The notes: generated by a model from the letters alone, not told the origin. Counted from the stretch's first letter, positions 49,961 to 58,615 are shown. The stretch is 64,000 nucleotides of DNA from Actinoplanes lobatus (GCF_014205215.1 NZ_JACHNC010000001.1:6568501-6632500); one strand, 5' to 3'. A program made the numbers and translations.

Positions 49961-50998
49961 ATGACGGAACGGATCAGCCAGTTGTTGAACGAGGCGGTGG
50001 CCGGAGTCGAACCGGTCGCCCCGGATCCGGTCGGGGCGGTGCTGCGGCGTGGCCGGTCAGCGCGGCGACGGTCGGCTCTGATGGCGGCGGCCGTGGCGTG
50101 TGCCGGGCTGGCCGTCAGCGGTGCGGTGGTCGGCCCGCGGTTGACCGGCGGACCGGACGCCGGGGTCGTCGCGGCCGTGCCCGCGGCACCCTACGCCGAC
50201 GGCCGCACGGTGGTGGCCGGTGCGGTCCGGTTCCCGGTTCCCGATGGTTGGCGGGCCGCGACCTCGGACCAGCCCTGCACGGACACGTCGAGGACCATTC
50301 TGATCCGCGTCCACCGCGACGAGCAGTGCCGGATGTCCGCGGTGGAGATCTTCAGTGCGCCGGTGACCATCACCGGCGGCCGGGTGATCAACCTCGACAG
50401 TCCGGTCATCCAGGGTGGTGTGGTCGCCCCGCCCGCCCTGATCACGCTGCCGGGCGGCGAGCCGGGCTGGTTGGAGCGCGCCTCCGGTTCCTCCGTCGTA
50501 CTGACTCTGCCCTGGTCCCGGGTCAGGCTCCTGTTCCGCCTCGACAGCGCCGCCGCCGGCGAGTTCATCGCCTCGATGCGGAGTGCGCCGGCCGGCGCCG
50601 GAACCCTTGCGGTGCCCCGCACCGCGGCGGTCGCCGACCTCGTCATCTCGGACGCCGCCGGCCTGGTGCGGCCGGAGGACATCGGCCGGATCCGGGCGCC
50701 GGCGACGATCGACCGGCTGCTCGGGCTGTTGCGTGAGCAGGAGGACGCGGTCGCCGACGCGCAGGCGTGCGCCGGTAGTGCGCAGGCCACCGTGGAGATC
50801 GTCATCAAGGCGGCGGAGGGTGAAACTTCTCCGGTCCCGGAGCCGTCCCCGGCCCCGGGGCCGGGGGACACCACCGTCGTGGTGATCGCTCTCGGCGGCG
50901 ACTGCCAGGAAGCGGTGTCGTCGCACGGTGGACGGGTGCGGCTCAGCGACGAGACGGTCGCCGAGCTGAAGACCATTTACGGGATCGGGGTACGGTGA
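49961..50998 (+). CDS. Membrane protein paired with an ECF sigma factor (putative anti-sigma)
   Basis: 345 residues. A short charged cytoplasmic N-terminus (TERISQLLNEAVAGVEPVAP) leads to one membrane span near 40-60 (ALMAAAVACAGLAVSGAVVG), and the rest (GWRAATSDQPCTDTS onward) is outside, with two or three Cys pairs. No typical zinc anti-sigma motif is present. Its stop overlaps the GTG of the sigma gene (GTGA), so the two products are made in step. In SigE-type ECF loci such membrane partners often replace classical anti-sigma factors. GGGAAGGG precedes the ATG. Confidence 0.8.
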   Translation: MTERISQLLNEAVAGVEPVAPDPVGAVLRRGRSARRRSALMAAAVACAGLAVSGAVVGPRLTGGPDAGVVAAVPAAPYADGRTVVAGAVRFPVPDGWRAATSDQPCTDTSRTILIRVHRDEQCRMSAVEIFSAPVTITGGRVINLDSPVIQGGVVAPPALITLPGGEPGWLERASGSSVVLTLPWSRVRLLFRLDSAAAGEFIASMRSAPAGAGTLAVPRTAAVADLVISDAAGLVRPEDIGRIRAPATIDRLLGLLREQEDAVADAQACAGSAQATVEIVIKAAEGETSPVPEPSPAPGPGDTTVVVIALGGDCQEAVSSHGGRVRLSDETVAELKTIYGIGVR

Positions 50999-51519
50999 AC
51001 GAGGCGCCCGACTTCGCGCAGTTCGTCACTGCGCGCTATCCGGCTCTGGTCCGTTACGGCACGCTGCTGACCGGCGACCGCGGCCACGGCGAGGACCTCA
51101 CCCAGGAGTCGCTGGTGAAGACGTACCGGGCCTGGCGCAGGTTGTCTCCCGAGGGCGACCCGGAGGCGTACACGCGGACGGTGATGGCCCGGGCGGCCTG
51201 GCGTTTCGGGCGGCGCCTGTGGCGTGGGGAGATCCCGGCCGCGGCGCCACCCGACCGTGCCGCGGCCGGCGACGCCTATGCCCGCCACGACACCGCCGAG
51301 GCGGTGCTGGCCGCCCTGCGCGCGTTGCCGGCCGGGCAGCGGGTCGTGCTGGTTCTGCGCTATTGGGCGGGGCTCTCCGAGGGGGAGATCGCCGCCCAGT
51401 TGGGGTGCTCGACGGGCACGGTGAAGAGCCGGGCCAGTCGTGCCATCGCCAGCCTGCGCCGTACGGACGGGCCGCTGGCCGAGGCCTTCACCCACGCCGG
51501 GACCGGCTCGGTTCGATAG
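50995..51519 (+). CDS. SigE-family ECF RNA polymerase sigma factor
   Basis: 174 residues. Region 2 is FAQFVTARYPALVRYGTLL, DLTQESLVKTYRAWRRL; region 4 is LPAGQRVVLVLRYWAGLSEG and TGTVKSRASRAIASLRR. Length and motifs fit the small SigE family (SigE70-like) that is expanded in actinomycetes. GTG start inside the GTGA overlap with the membrane partner. Targets unknown; envelope or redox stress would be usual. Confidence 0.92.
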   Translation: MNEAPDFAQFVTARYPALVRYGTLLTGDRGHGEDLTQESLVKTYRAWRRLSPEGDPEAYTRTVMARAAWRFGRRLWRGEIPAAAPPDRAAAGDAYARHDTAEAVLAALRALPAGQRVVLVLRYWAGLSEGEIAAQLGCSTGTVKSRASRAIASLRRTDGPLAEAFTHAGTGSVR

Positions 51520-51540
51520 CTGCCCCGCGCGTGCGGAGAG

Positions 51541-52143
51541 TCAGGCCATCAGGCCGTCGACGATGCCCTGGATCGGGCCGGCGAGTTCCTCCGCGGAGAC
51601 GCTGGCCAGCGGCTCGAGACCGACCGCCGAGCGGAGCACCGCGACGCCGACGCCCAGCGCGACGAGCAATTCCGCCCGTAGCAGGCCGTCCGCGCTCCGG
51701 TCGGCCGGCGAGGACCCGGTGCCGAGCGCGTCCAGGATGCGCTGCGCGGCGCCCTCCAGGGCCTCGCGGCGCAGCGCGGTCACCTGTTCGTCGCCGGACG
51801 CGCGCAGCAGCATCAGGACCGGGTGCTTGTCGAACTCGGGCCAGGAGTCGGTGGCCAGTTGCCGGCTGAGGGCCTCGGCGAGGGATGCACGGCCGGCGGG
51901 GACGTCGTTCATGAGTCGCGGTGACGCGGCCAGGGCGGCCTTGAACAGGCCCTCCTTGGAGCCGAAGTATCGCTTGATCAGTGCCAGGTTGACCCCGACG
52001 TCGGCGGCGACGTCCCGCAGTGTCGTGCTCTCGTAGCCCACCTGCGCGAACCGGGCCTGCGCGGCTTCCAGGAGGGCCTGTTTCGTCGCGCCCGCGTCCC
52101 GTCGCCGCCGCCCGGCCGGCGCGGACGTTGAATCGGAAGACAT
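51541..52143 (-). CDS. TetR-family repressor
   Basis: 200 residues. The helix-turn-helix is at about 15-65 (ATKQALLEAAQARFAQVGYE, STTLRDVAADVGVNLALIKR YFGSKEGLF in two steps). The C-terminal helical ligand domain follows. Starting at the ATG of MSSDSTSA leaves both palindromic operators upstream, in the 94-base gap to the divergent isochorismatase-like gene. That arrangement implies repression of both genes, lifted by a small ligand which may be a substrate of the hydrolase. Confidence 0.92.
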   Translation of the reverse strand: MSSDSTSAPAGRRRRDAGATKQALLEAAQARFAQVGYESTTLRDVAADVGVNLALIKRYFGSKEGLFKAALAASPRLMNDVPAGRASLAEALSRQLATDSWPEFDKHPVLMLLRASGDEQVTALRREALEGAAQRILDALGTGSSPADRSADGLLRAELLVALGVGVAVLRSAVGLEPLASVSAEELAGPIQGIVDGLMA

Positions 52144-52153
52144 TCGGGCATGA

Positions 52154-52175
52154 TAAGTCATCAGCTGTTGACTAG
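52154..52175. promoter_or_regulatory. TetR operator, degenerate copy
   Basis: Starts TAAGTCATCAGCTG; 19 of 22 bases equal those of the perfect palindrome at 52201. It lies 11 bases upstream of the tetR start, so it would control that gene. The centres of the two sites are 47 bp apart. Confidence 0.82.
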
Positions 52176-52200
52176 GTCGGAGGTGGGCGCCTACAGTCGC

Positions 52201-52222
52201 CAAGTCATCAGCTGATGACTTG
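52201..52222. promoter_or_regulatory. TetR operator, perfect 22-bp palindrome
   Basis: Half-site CAAGTCATCAG repeated as its exact reverse complement with no spacer. It lies 15 bases upstream of the isochorismatase-like start codon, next to its ribosome binding site, so a bound repressor would block transcription there. Confidence 0.92.
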
Positions 52223-52237
52223 AAAGAGGGGGCTGTG

Positions 52238-52792
52238 ATGCGTGCGCTGTTGGTCATGGATGTTCAAGAGGCCGTGGTCGCCCGCTACCCCGACCCCGGC
52301 TACCTGCCCCGCCTGGCCGGGGCGATCAAGAAAGCCCGTACGGCCGGCATCCCGGTCATCCACATCGCGGTCGGCTTCCGCCCGGGCGGGCCGGAGATCA
52401 GCACCCGCAACCGGATGTTCGGCCGGCTCGCCGGCTCACCGCACGCCGGCGGGCCCAACCCGATCCACCCCGAGATCGCCCCCGCCGACGGAGACGTCAT
52501 CGTCACGAAGCGCCGGGTCAGCGCCTTCACCGGCAGCGACCTCGACCTGGTCCTCCGCGCGCAGAACATCGACCACCTGGTCCTCACCGGGATCGCCACC
52601 AGCGGGGTCGTGCTGTCGACCCTGCGCGAGGCCGCCGACCGCGACTTCGAGCTCACGGTCCTGGCCGACGCCTGCCTCGACAACGACCCCGAGGTCCACC
52701 GGGTCCTCGTCGAGAAGGTCTTCCCCATGCAGGCCGCCGTCACCACCGTCAGCGAATGGCAGCCCGAGACCGTCGCGGCGGTAGCCGCTTGA
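52238..52792 (+). CDS. Isochorismatase-like hydrolase lacking the catalytic Cys
   Basis: 184 residues. Asp8 in ALLVMDVQEAVV and the Lys in VIVTKRRVSAF (about 89) are in place, but the third catalytic position, normally Cys in a motif such as ATxxCV, is Gly here (GIATSGVVLSTL, about 120). It therefore cannot form the thio-enzyme used by nicotinamidases and N-carbamoyl amidases and is more like true isochorismatases, which need no Cys. The substrate is unknown. GAGGGGG precedes the ATG. Divergent from tetR and surely under its control. Confidence 0.88.
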   Translation: MRALLVMDVQEAVVARYPDPGYLPRLAGAIKKARTAGIPVIHIAVGFRPGGPEISTRNRMFGRLAGSPHAGGPNPIHPEIAPADGDVIVTKRRVSAFTGSDLDLVLRAQNIDHLVLTGIATSGVVLSTLREAADRDFELTVLADACLDNDPEVHRVLVEKVFPMQAAVTTVSEWQPETVAAVAA

Positions 52793-52979
52793 GCTGCGGT
52801 GTTACGGAAATCAGCCGGTCCCGTGCGATCCGGTTCCGCTGGGCCGGTCGGGGGTCACCGGACTCTCGCCAAGATGCCCCGTCCTTTGAATATGTATGAG
52901 AAAGAGCCACCGGCCCCTGATCCGGGGTGTCGGGCGAGCCTGTCCGAGGTAACGTGTCGCCGCGCCGCAGAATCGGCCT

Positions 52980-53702
52980 GTGACGACAACTTCTCTCGCA
53001 CGGCAAGCGGTCGACCCGTCACCCTCACTGCACTACTACGTGATCCACGATCATGTCGGTGAGCTGGACGGGTTGCTGGCCGAGGAGTTTCTGCTCGCGG
53101 TGGACCACTCCTCGGCGGGGTTGGTGAGCGCCTTCTGGAGCCGGCGAGACGGTGGCTGGCGCGACGGCGCGGACACCAGTCGGCGCCTGCGCCTCGATGC
53201 CGCACTGCGGGCCCACGTGGTTGCCGTCGGCCGCGCCGCAGCAGCGGAGGTCTATCGGAACGCGTGTGGCGCCGATCTACCGGGTGAGGCCGCGTTGCGG
53301 GCGTGCTTCGGTGACCTTCCCGCTGCTCAGCCGCCGCCGCTGCGGCTCAGCGGGCCGGCGGCCACCCCCGGGTTCCGGGAGACGCGTGTCTATCGGATCC
53401 TGTTCGTCAACGAGTTGACCCGGGATGGCCTTGATGCGCTCAGCCGTGTGTGGCGGATGCCGGTCACCGGTGATCTTGCCGATCCCGGGGCCCGCGTCGT
53501 GGGAGTGGTGCACCGCCACGTGTCCGGCGATACCTTCCGCTGGGATCTGCGCAGGGTCGCCGCAGGTGCTGCCTGGGGTCTGGACGTGACCTGCGACCTG
53601 GGGGGAGAGCGGGACGAAGCGGTCGGTGTGTTGCTGCACGGCCTGACGGCGCAGATGCGGCAGCAGGGGCTGATCCCCGTCACCGTCGACCGGTTCCGCT
53701 GA
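52980..53702 (+). CDS. Hypothetical protein (240 aa)
   Basis: 240 residues, GTG start. Soluble, with two parts: a helical N-terminal half (GLLAEEFLLAVDHSSAGLVS, AALRAHVVAVGRAAAAEVYR) and a beta-rich C-terminal half (ARVVGVVHRHVSGDTFRWDL, GAAWGLDVTCDLGG). No known motif. No near neighbour in the same direction; it converges with the zinc-ribbon membrane protein. Codon use is typical for the window, so it is probably resident. Confidence 0.68.
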   Translation: MTTTSLARQAVDPSPSLHYYVIHDHVGELDGLLAEEFLLAVDHSSAGLVSAFWSRRDGGWRDGADTSRRLRLDAALRAHVVAVGRAAAAEVYRNACGADLPGEAALRACFGDLPAAQPPPLRLSGPAATPGFRETRVYRILFVNELTRDGLDALSRVWRMPVTGDLADPGARVVGVVHRHVSGDTFRWDLRRVAAGAAWGLDVTCDLGGERDEAVGVLLHGLTAQMRQQGLIPVTVDRFR

Positions 53703-53740
53703 GCTCAAGTGGGTTTCGTGTTCGGCCTGACCTCGGTGAG

Positions 53741-54868
53741 TCACTGCGTCACGAACGTGGTGTAGTACACGTCCAGGACGGTGCCGGGGTAGGCCTCCCG
53801 CAGCCGGGCCAGAAACTCGGACTTGAGCTGAGCCCGGCCGTCCTTTGACTCGACAGCGGCGATCGGGCGGCCCGTATAGGTGTCGAGGGCGGCGGTTCTG
53901 GCGGCGTCGAGATCGGGCTGGGTGGTGACGTCGTCGCTGAACTGCACCGCGAATCCCAGCTTCAGGTAGTGATCATCGGCGAGATCGATCGTCCGCGGCG
54001 GGTCCACCGGTGTCACGACGCCCTTGGCCGTCGAGGCGGCCATGACCACGTTCGGGCTGGTCGTGGTGTCCTGTTCTCTCATCGTGACCACGGCTGCGGC
54101 CAACACGCCGGCAACCAGCACCGCGGCACCGGCAGCGCCGGCCACCTTGCCCGGGCCGCCTCGACCCGTTACCGCGATGAGCAGGGCGATGGCGCCGACC
54201 AGCCCCGCGGCGGCCACCAGCCACAGTCCGAGGCCGGGTTTGACCTGCACCGCGTTACTGATGGCGGCGCCGATGCCGAGCGGGTCGTCGTGATCCGCCA
54301 TCGTGGACCTCATGTCGTCGGCCTTCGACCGCAGGTCGACGAACTCCACGATCGCGAGGCCGATGAGCAGGGCGGCGACGAGGCCGGCCAGCGCGGTCAC
54401 CGTGCCGGGCAGATGTCTTGGGCTCAGCCGCACAGCGGCGTAGGCGGCGAGTAGCGCGCCGAGTACGATCGAGACCCAGCCGTCCGATCCGTCGACGCCG
54501 GATTTGCTGATGGTGCCGATGATGGGCGCGCTTATCACGGCCCAGGGCAGGAATGAGCCGAGGATCGCCAGGATCCCGGCGGCCAGCACCGCCCACATGG
54601 CGACCGGCCGCTCGGCGGCGCCGGGTCCGGCCACCCCGGCGACGGGGTTGCCGCACTGCGGGCAGAAGCCGGCCGCGGCCGGAAGAGCAGCGCCGCAGGC
54701 CGAGCAGAAGTTGGCCGGTGCGGTCGCCATCTTGTGCACGATCTCGTACACGGCCTCGGGGCTGATCTGATGCTGAGCCGCGATTTCGGGAACGGGCTGA
54801 CCCGCACTGTAAGCGGCGATGACGGAGTCGTCGTTGCTCAGTGGGTTGCCGGATTCGCCGGTCGACAT
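53741..54868 (-). CDS. Zinc-ribbon membrane protein with FliL-like tail
   Basis: 375 residues. Residues about 10-45 look like a small helix-turn-helix (DSVIAAYSAGQPVPEIAAQH). A zinc ribbon follows (CSACGAALPAAAGFCPQCG, about 55-73). Four membrane spans come next (MWAVLAAGILAILGSFLPW, VSIVLGALLAAYAAV, ALAGLVAALLIGLAIV, LWLVAAAGLVGAIALLI), then a fifth near 260 (AGAAVLVAGVLAAAVV). The C-terminal external domain ends in REAYPGTVLDVYYTTFVTQ, like FliL-type domains. Probably an envelope stress or assembly protein; exact role unknown. Confidence 0.78.
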   Translation of the reverse strand: MSTGESGNPLSNDDSVIAAYSAGQPVPEIAAQHQISPEAVYEIVHKMATAPANFCSACGAALPAAAGFCPQCGNPVAGVAGPGAAERPVAMWAVLAAGILAILGSFLPWAVISAPIIGTISKSGVDGSDGWVSIVLGALLAAYAAVRLSPRHLPGTVTALAGLVAALLIGLAIVEFVDLRSKADDMRSTMADHDDPLGIGAAISNAVQVKPGLGLWLVAAAGLVGAIALLIAVTGRGGPGKVAGAAGAAVLVAGVLAAAVVTMREQDTTTSPNVVMAASTAKGVVTPVDPPRTIDLADDHYLKLGFAVQFSDDVTTQPDLDAARTAALDTYTGRPIAAVESKDGRAQLKSEFLARLREAYPGTVLDVYYTTFVTQ

Positions 54869-55008
54869 CTCCCGAACGTAACCTCGCCAGGCCGGCACTC
54901 GCACCGGATCGGCAATCTTGCGCCGGCCGGCAGGCCGAGCCCGTACGCCGGGCTTGTTTCTTGATCGTAGGCTCTGCTGACGTTGTCATCGTGCGGGGGA
55001 GGTCGGGT

Positions 55009-55365
55009 TTGCAGCCGGATGTGCACATCGACGTGGAAGGGCTACGCCGGACCGGGGTCCGGGTCAGGACGCCGCTGATCGCGGTCGACCACGCCATCGA
55101 GCAGGCTGTTCCGCACCTGACGGTCGCCGGCCGGGCCGCGGAGTGGGGCACGGCGCCGGTGCTGTCGGGGGCCGCGGCGGGCTGGCGGGCCCATCTGAAC
55201 GGGCTGGCCCAGCGGGTGCGGAAGCTCGGCGACGACCTTGTCGCGAGTGCGGACGAGTTCGAGGCCGCCGACCGGGCCGCGGCGGGATCCTTCCACGTTC
55301 CCGTGCCGTCACCCGCGCCGACGCGTAGCTTCAACGTTCCTGTCCCACAGGGGGACGGCCGGTGA
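55009..55365 (+). CDS. WXG100/ESX-like small helical protein
   Basis: 118 residues. TTG start 7 bases after GGGGGAGG. The middle (GAAAGWRAHLNGLAQRVRKL, DDLVASADEFEAADRAAAG) is the WxG-turn plus helix layout of type VII secretion-associated proteins, here W-R-A instead of W-x-G. The C-terminal tail is Pro-rich. Its stop overlaps the GTG of the next gene (GTGA). Such helical partners often pair with the N-terminal region of the DUF1023 hydrolase that follows. A GTG 6 codons upstream is an alternative start. Confidence 0.7.
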   Translation: MQPDVHIDVEGLRRTGVRVRTPLIAVDHAIEQAVPHLTVAGRAAEWGTAPVLSGAAAGWRAHLNGLAQRVRKLGDDLVASADEFEAADRAAAGSFHVPVPSPAPTRSFNVPVPQGDGR

Positions 55366-57005
55366 CGGTCACGCTCGCGCTGTTGAAGGAGACCGACCCC
55401 GCCGCTTTCGCGGAGGCCGCGGACGCGTGGGGACGGCTGGCCGAGGCGATGGACGACCGGCTGGACGAGTTCGTCGCCGACTCCCGTGACCTGGCGACGG
55501 TGTGGCCGACCGGGACGGAGGCCGAGCAGCGGGCGGCGGCGTTGCGGGTGGAGATCGCGGACACCCACGAGCCGTGCCGCAAGATCAGCCAGGCGTTGCG
55601 TGCCCATGGTGACGCGGTGTGGCAGTTGCAGGGGATGCTCGGCGCGATCGTCGCGGAATGTGCGGGCAACGGCCTCACCGTCGACCTGACGACCGCGACG
55701 GTCTCGCCCGCGCCGGGAAGCGTCACCGACACCGCGCAGGCGGCCCGGATGCCGGGGCTCGTGCAGGGCTACAACGAGCAGTTGCGGGACCTGGCCGCGC
55801 GGGCCGCCCAGCTCGACGAGCAGACCGGCGCCGCGGTACGGGCCTGCATGCCGGCGCCGGGTGGGCCCGGCGCCGGGCCGGAGTTCGCCACGTGCACCCC
55901 GCTCGACGAGATCAACGGCAAGACCCCCACCGAGGTGTACGACTGGTGGCAGTCGCTGAGCCGGGCGCAGCAGGACCAGCTGATCCGGGATTTCCCGGAG
56001 CGGATCGGCTGGCTCGACGGGGTGCCGGCCGCGGACCGCGACGAGGCCAACCGGACCGCCCTGGAGAACCGGAAACAGCAGGTTCTGCGGCAGCTCCAGC
56101 TACCCACCCTGGAACGGGACGCGCTGGAGAAGGAGCTGCGCAACATTCACAAGGTCGAAGAGGCGCTGAACAAACTCGGCGACAAGGGCTTCCTGCTCGG
56201 TGTCGACGCCGGGGCGTACGACGGGCACGGCAAGCTGGTCATCGCGGTGGGTGACCCGGACACCGCCCGGCACGCCGGGGTGTGGGTGCCCGGTCTGGAT
56301 TCCACCCTGTACGGCGACATGGACACCAACCTGGATCGGATGATCCAGATGAACCGGGAGGCGGACAGGCTGACCGGTGGGCGGGGCGGCGACGTGTCGA
56401 CGGTCTACTGGCTGGGCTACGACGCGCCGGATCTGGACAACCCGTCGGTGCTGCTGGAGGACCGGTCGGTGGCCGGCCGTGACCCGTACCTGAACTTCAT
56501 GAACGGCCTCCGCGCCACCCACGAGGGCGATCCGGCGCACCTGGTGGCGATGGGTCATTCGTACGGGTCGACGGTCGTCGGTGAGGCGGCCAGGACCGGC
56601 AGCCTGCCCGTGGACGACATCGTGGTCGCCGGCAGCCCCGGCATGCACGTCGACAACGCGAGCCAGTTGCACGGCGACTCCCGGCACGTGTGGGCGGGCG
56701 CGAGCAGCACCGATCCGGTCGCCGACGCGAAGTTCCTGGGCCCCTGGGACAAGATCATGGTCGGGGCGGCGAGCCCCGTCGCGGGTGTGGCGCTCTGGGG
56801 TGCCGAGACCGCGGCCGACAGCACCCACGGTGATGCGCCGACGTCGCCCGGGTTCGGCGCCAACAACTGGGTGGCCGACACCGGCGGGCACACCAGCTAT
56901 TGGAATCAGGGCAGTGACAGCTTGAAGAACCAGGCTCGTATCCTCGCGGGCATGTACAGCCAGACGACGCTCAACAGCGGTGAGCGCCCGGAGGACATTC
57001 GTTGA
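55362..57005 (+). CDS. DUF1023 alpha/beta hydrolase with ESX-like N-terminal region
   Basis: 547 residues. Residues 1-130 are helical, like an LXG/WXG-type export or partner region (LKETDPAAFAEAADAWGRLA). DWWQSLSRAQQDQLI at about 195 and GWLDGVPAADRDEANR are DUF1023 marks, and the C-terminal hydrolase has the Ser in AMGHSYGSTVVG (about 400), FLLGVDAGAYD and VWAGASSTDPVA. The family is widespread in actinomycetes and linked to type VII secretion; the substrate is unknown. It is coupled by GTGA to the preceding gene and by TTGA to the lipoprotein gene. Confidence 0.88.
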   Translation: MTVTLALLKETDPAAFAEAADAWGRLAEAMDDRLDEFVADSRDLATVWPTGTEAEQRAAALRVEIADTHEPCRKISQALRAHGDAVWQLQGMLGAIVAECAGNGLTVDLTTATVSPAPGSVTDTAQAARMPGLVQGYNEQLRDLAARAAQLDEQTGAAVRACMPAPGGPGAGPEFATCTPLDEINGKTPTEVYDWWQSLSRAQQDQLIRDFPERIGWLDGVPAADRDEANRTALENRKQQVLRQLQLPTLERDALEKELRNIHKVEEALNKLGDKGFLLGVDAGAYDGHGKLVIAVGDPDTARHAGVWVPGLDSTLYGDMDTNLDRMIQMNREADRLTGGRGGDVSTVYWLGYDAPDLDNPSVLLEDRSVAGRDPYLNFMNGLRATHEGDPAHLVAMGHSYGSTVVGEAARTGSLPVDDIVVAGSPGMHVDNASQLHGDSRHVWAGASSTDPVADAKFLGPWDKIMVGAASPVAGVALWGAETAADSTHGDAPTSPGFGANNWVADTGGHTSYWNQGSDSLKNQARILAGMYSQTTLNSGERPEDIR

Positions 57006-57463
57006 GATCCGTCAGAATCGGCGTTCTGGCCGTTGCCCTGCTGTTGTCCGTCACCGCCTGCTCGGGAGAATTCGTGGAGTCGAAGTCCGAGGCCGATACG
57101 ACCGCGCTGGTGCAGCAGCACGCTGATGCGATCGCCAAGACCATCGGCATGCCGCTGCGCAATGCCGAGACCGGGCCGGCGCCGTGCACCGGGAAACTCG
57201 GGGAGAGCAGCAGCGACGTCTACAGCATCCTCGGGACCTACAACGTCGACGTGCCGGCCGGTGAGAACCGTCAGGTGACCGCCGACCGGGTTCGTGCGGA
57301 GTGGGCGGCCCAGGGCTACACCGTCACCGACGACCGCAAGATCGGCACTGACCAGGCCGTTCTGACCGCCGACACGGGAGACGGCTTCAACCTGGATGTG
57401 GAGAGCACGTCCGGCAGTGGGCTCGCCGTGTTCGTGCACTCGCCCTGCTTCACCCGGCCCTGA
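57002..57463 (+). CDS. Small lipoprotein of the DUF1023 operon
   Basis: 153 residues. Signal and lipobox RIGVLAVALLLSVTACSGEF; the mature part has a further Cys pair (APCTGKLG, HSPCFTRP) and a mixed alpha/beta pattern (VTADRVRAEWAAQGYTVTDD). TTG start inside the TTGA overlap with the hydrolase stop. As a surface-anchored partner it may chaperone or inhibit the hydrolase. This is inferred only from coupling. Confidence 0.82.
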   Translation: MRSVRIGVLAVALLLSVTACSGEFVESKSEADTTALVQQHADAIAKTIGMPLRNAETGPAPCTGKLGESSSDVYSILGTYNVDVPAGENRQVTADRVRAEWAAQGYTVTDDRKIGTDQAVLTADTGDGFNLDVESTSGSGLAVFVHSPCFTRP

Positions 57464-57468
57464 CCTCA

Positions 57469-57493
57469 CCACGGGCGCCCTTCCGGCCCGTGG
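57469..57493. terminator. Bidirectional hairpin terminator
   Basis: CCACGGGC / GCCCGTGG, perfect 8-bp arms, 9-base loop, between the convergent lipoprotein and LuxR-type genes. Confidence 0.72.
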
Positions 57494-57500
57494 CGGGGTG

Positions 57501-58478
57501 CTAGAGCCAGCCGTGCTGGACGGCGCGGAGTCCGGCTTCGAAGCGGCTGCGGGCCTGGAGGCGTTCCATCAGGCCCGCCATGGTTCGGCGTACGGTGCGG
57601 TGGGAGACGCCGAGCTGGTTGGCGGCGGACTCGTCGGTGTGTCCCTCCGACAGCAGTTCCAGCAGGGCGCGTTCCTGCGGGTTCAGGCCCTGCCGGTCCG
57701 GTTCGTGGGTGGCGCCGAACGGGGTGGCGATGTCCCATACCTGCTGGAAGAGCGCCAGCAGCGGGGTGATGACGCCGGGGTTGGTCAGGTGCAGCACCCC
57801 GGTACGGGTGTTGGCCGGGTCGACGGGCAGAACCGCGATGCGCCGGTCGGCGAGGATCATCCGGGACGGCAGTACGGCGGAGGTCCGGAACTCGGCGCCG
57901 TTGTCGGTGAGGAACTGGGCGTGTGCCAGGGTGGCCCGGTCGTTGCGGATGCTGTCGAGGCCGATGGCGCGTATGCGTACGCCGCGTTCGAGCAGTTCGG
58001 TGTCGTTGCGGCGGGCGTGCTCCAGCGCGTTCGGCGACTGTGCGCCGCCGGTCATGAAGGTGAGCACCTCGAACTGGGTTTCCCGCGCCATCCGGGCCAG
58101 GAGGTCCTGGACCGCGTCCATGCCGAGGATCTGCGTGGTGGCGGTGGGGGAGTGGCCCGGGTGGTCGAGGCGGCTGATCATCTGGGCGATGGCCGCCTGG
58201 CTGTCGGCGACCTGTTGCTGGCGTTCGGCGAGTTCGGCCTGCTGCTGGGCGAGTGCGGAGGTGAGGCCGATCTCCGGGCTGACCGCGCGCAGCCTGCCGG
58301 GGTGCGCGATCGAGTCCCGTACCAATGTCATCTCGAAAAGCGCGTCCAGGGCGGTGCGCAGCTCCGCCTCGGGGACGGCCAGGTGGGTCACCAGTTCCGC
58401 GACGCCCCAGTGCGGTTCGGCAAGCATCTGCCAGTAGACCTTCTCCGCCACGGCGTCGAGCCCGAAGGCTGCCAACAT
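57501..58478 (-). CDS. TrmB/LuxR-type transcriptional regulator
   Basis: 325 residues. The first 80 residues are a TrmB-like winged helix (FGLDAVAEKVYWQMLAE, EAELRTALDALFEMTLV). The centre (EVLTFMTGGAQSPNALEHAR, MILADRRIAVLPVD) is the PLD-like sensor typical of these actinomycete regulators. The C-terminus is a LuxR helix-turn-helix (LNPQERALLELLSEGHTD, ANQLGVSHRTVRRTMAGL). GGGGAGA precedes the ATG. Genes of this type are frequent next to secondary metabolite clusters. It follows the 98-aa and 44-aa genes on the same strand and faces away from the purA-like operon. Confidence 0.9.
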   Translation of the reverse strand: MLAAFGLDAVAEKVYWQMLAEPHWGVAELVTHLAVPEAELRTALDALFEMTLVRDSIAHPGRLRAVSPEIGLTSALAQQQAELAERQQQVADSQAAIAQMISRLDHPGHSPTATTQILGMDAVQDLLARMARETQFEVLTFMTGGAQSPNALEHARRNDTELLERGVRIRAIGLDSIRNDRATLAHAQFLTDNGAEFRTSAVLPSRMILADRRIAVLPVDPANTRTGVLHLTNPGVITPLLALFQQVWDIATPFGATHEPDRQGLNPQERALLELLSEGHTDESAANQLGVSHRTVRRTMAGLMERLQARSRFEAGLRAVQHGWL

Positions 58479-58615
58479 CTTGAAATCTCCCCGTAATTCA
58501 CGCAACCGCGCGCTGATCTTGGCGGCCGCGATGGTTGCATGAATGCGAGGCGGGTGACAAGCGATGGTGATCTAGGCCGTGCTGGGTTGCGGTTTCCGGT
58601 TCGGCCCGGTTCTGG

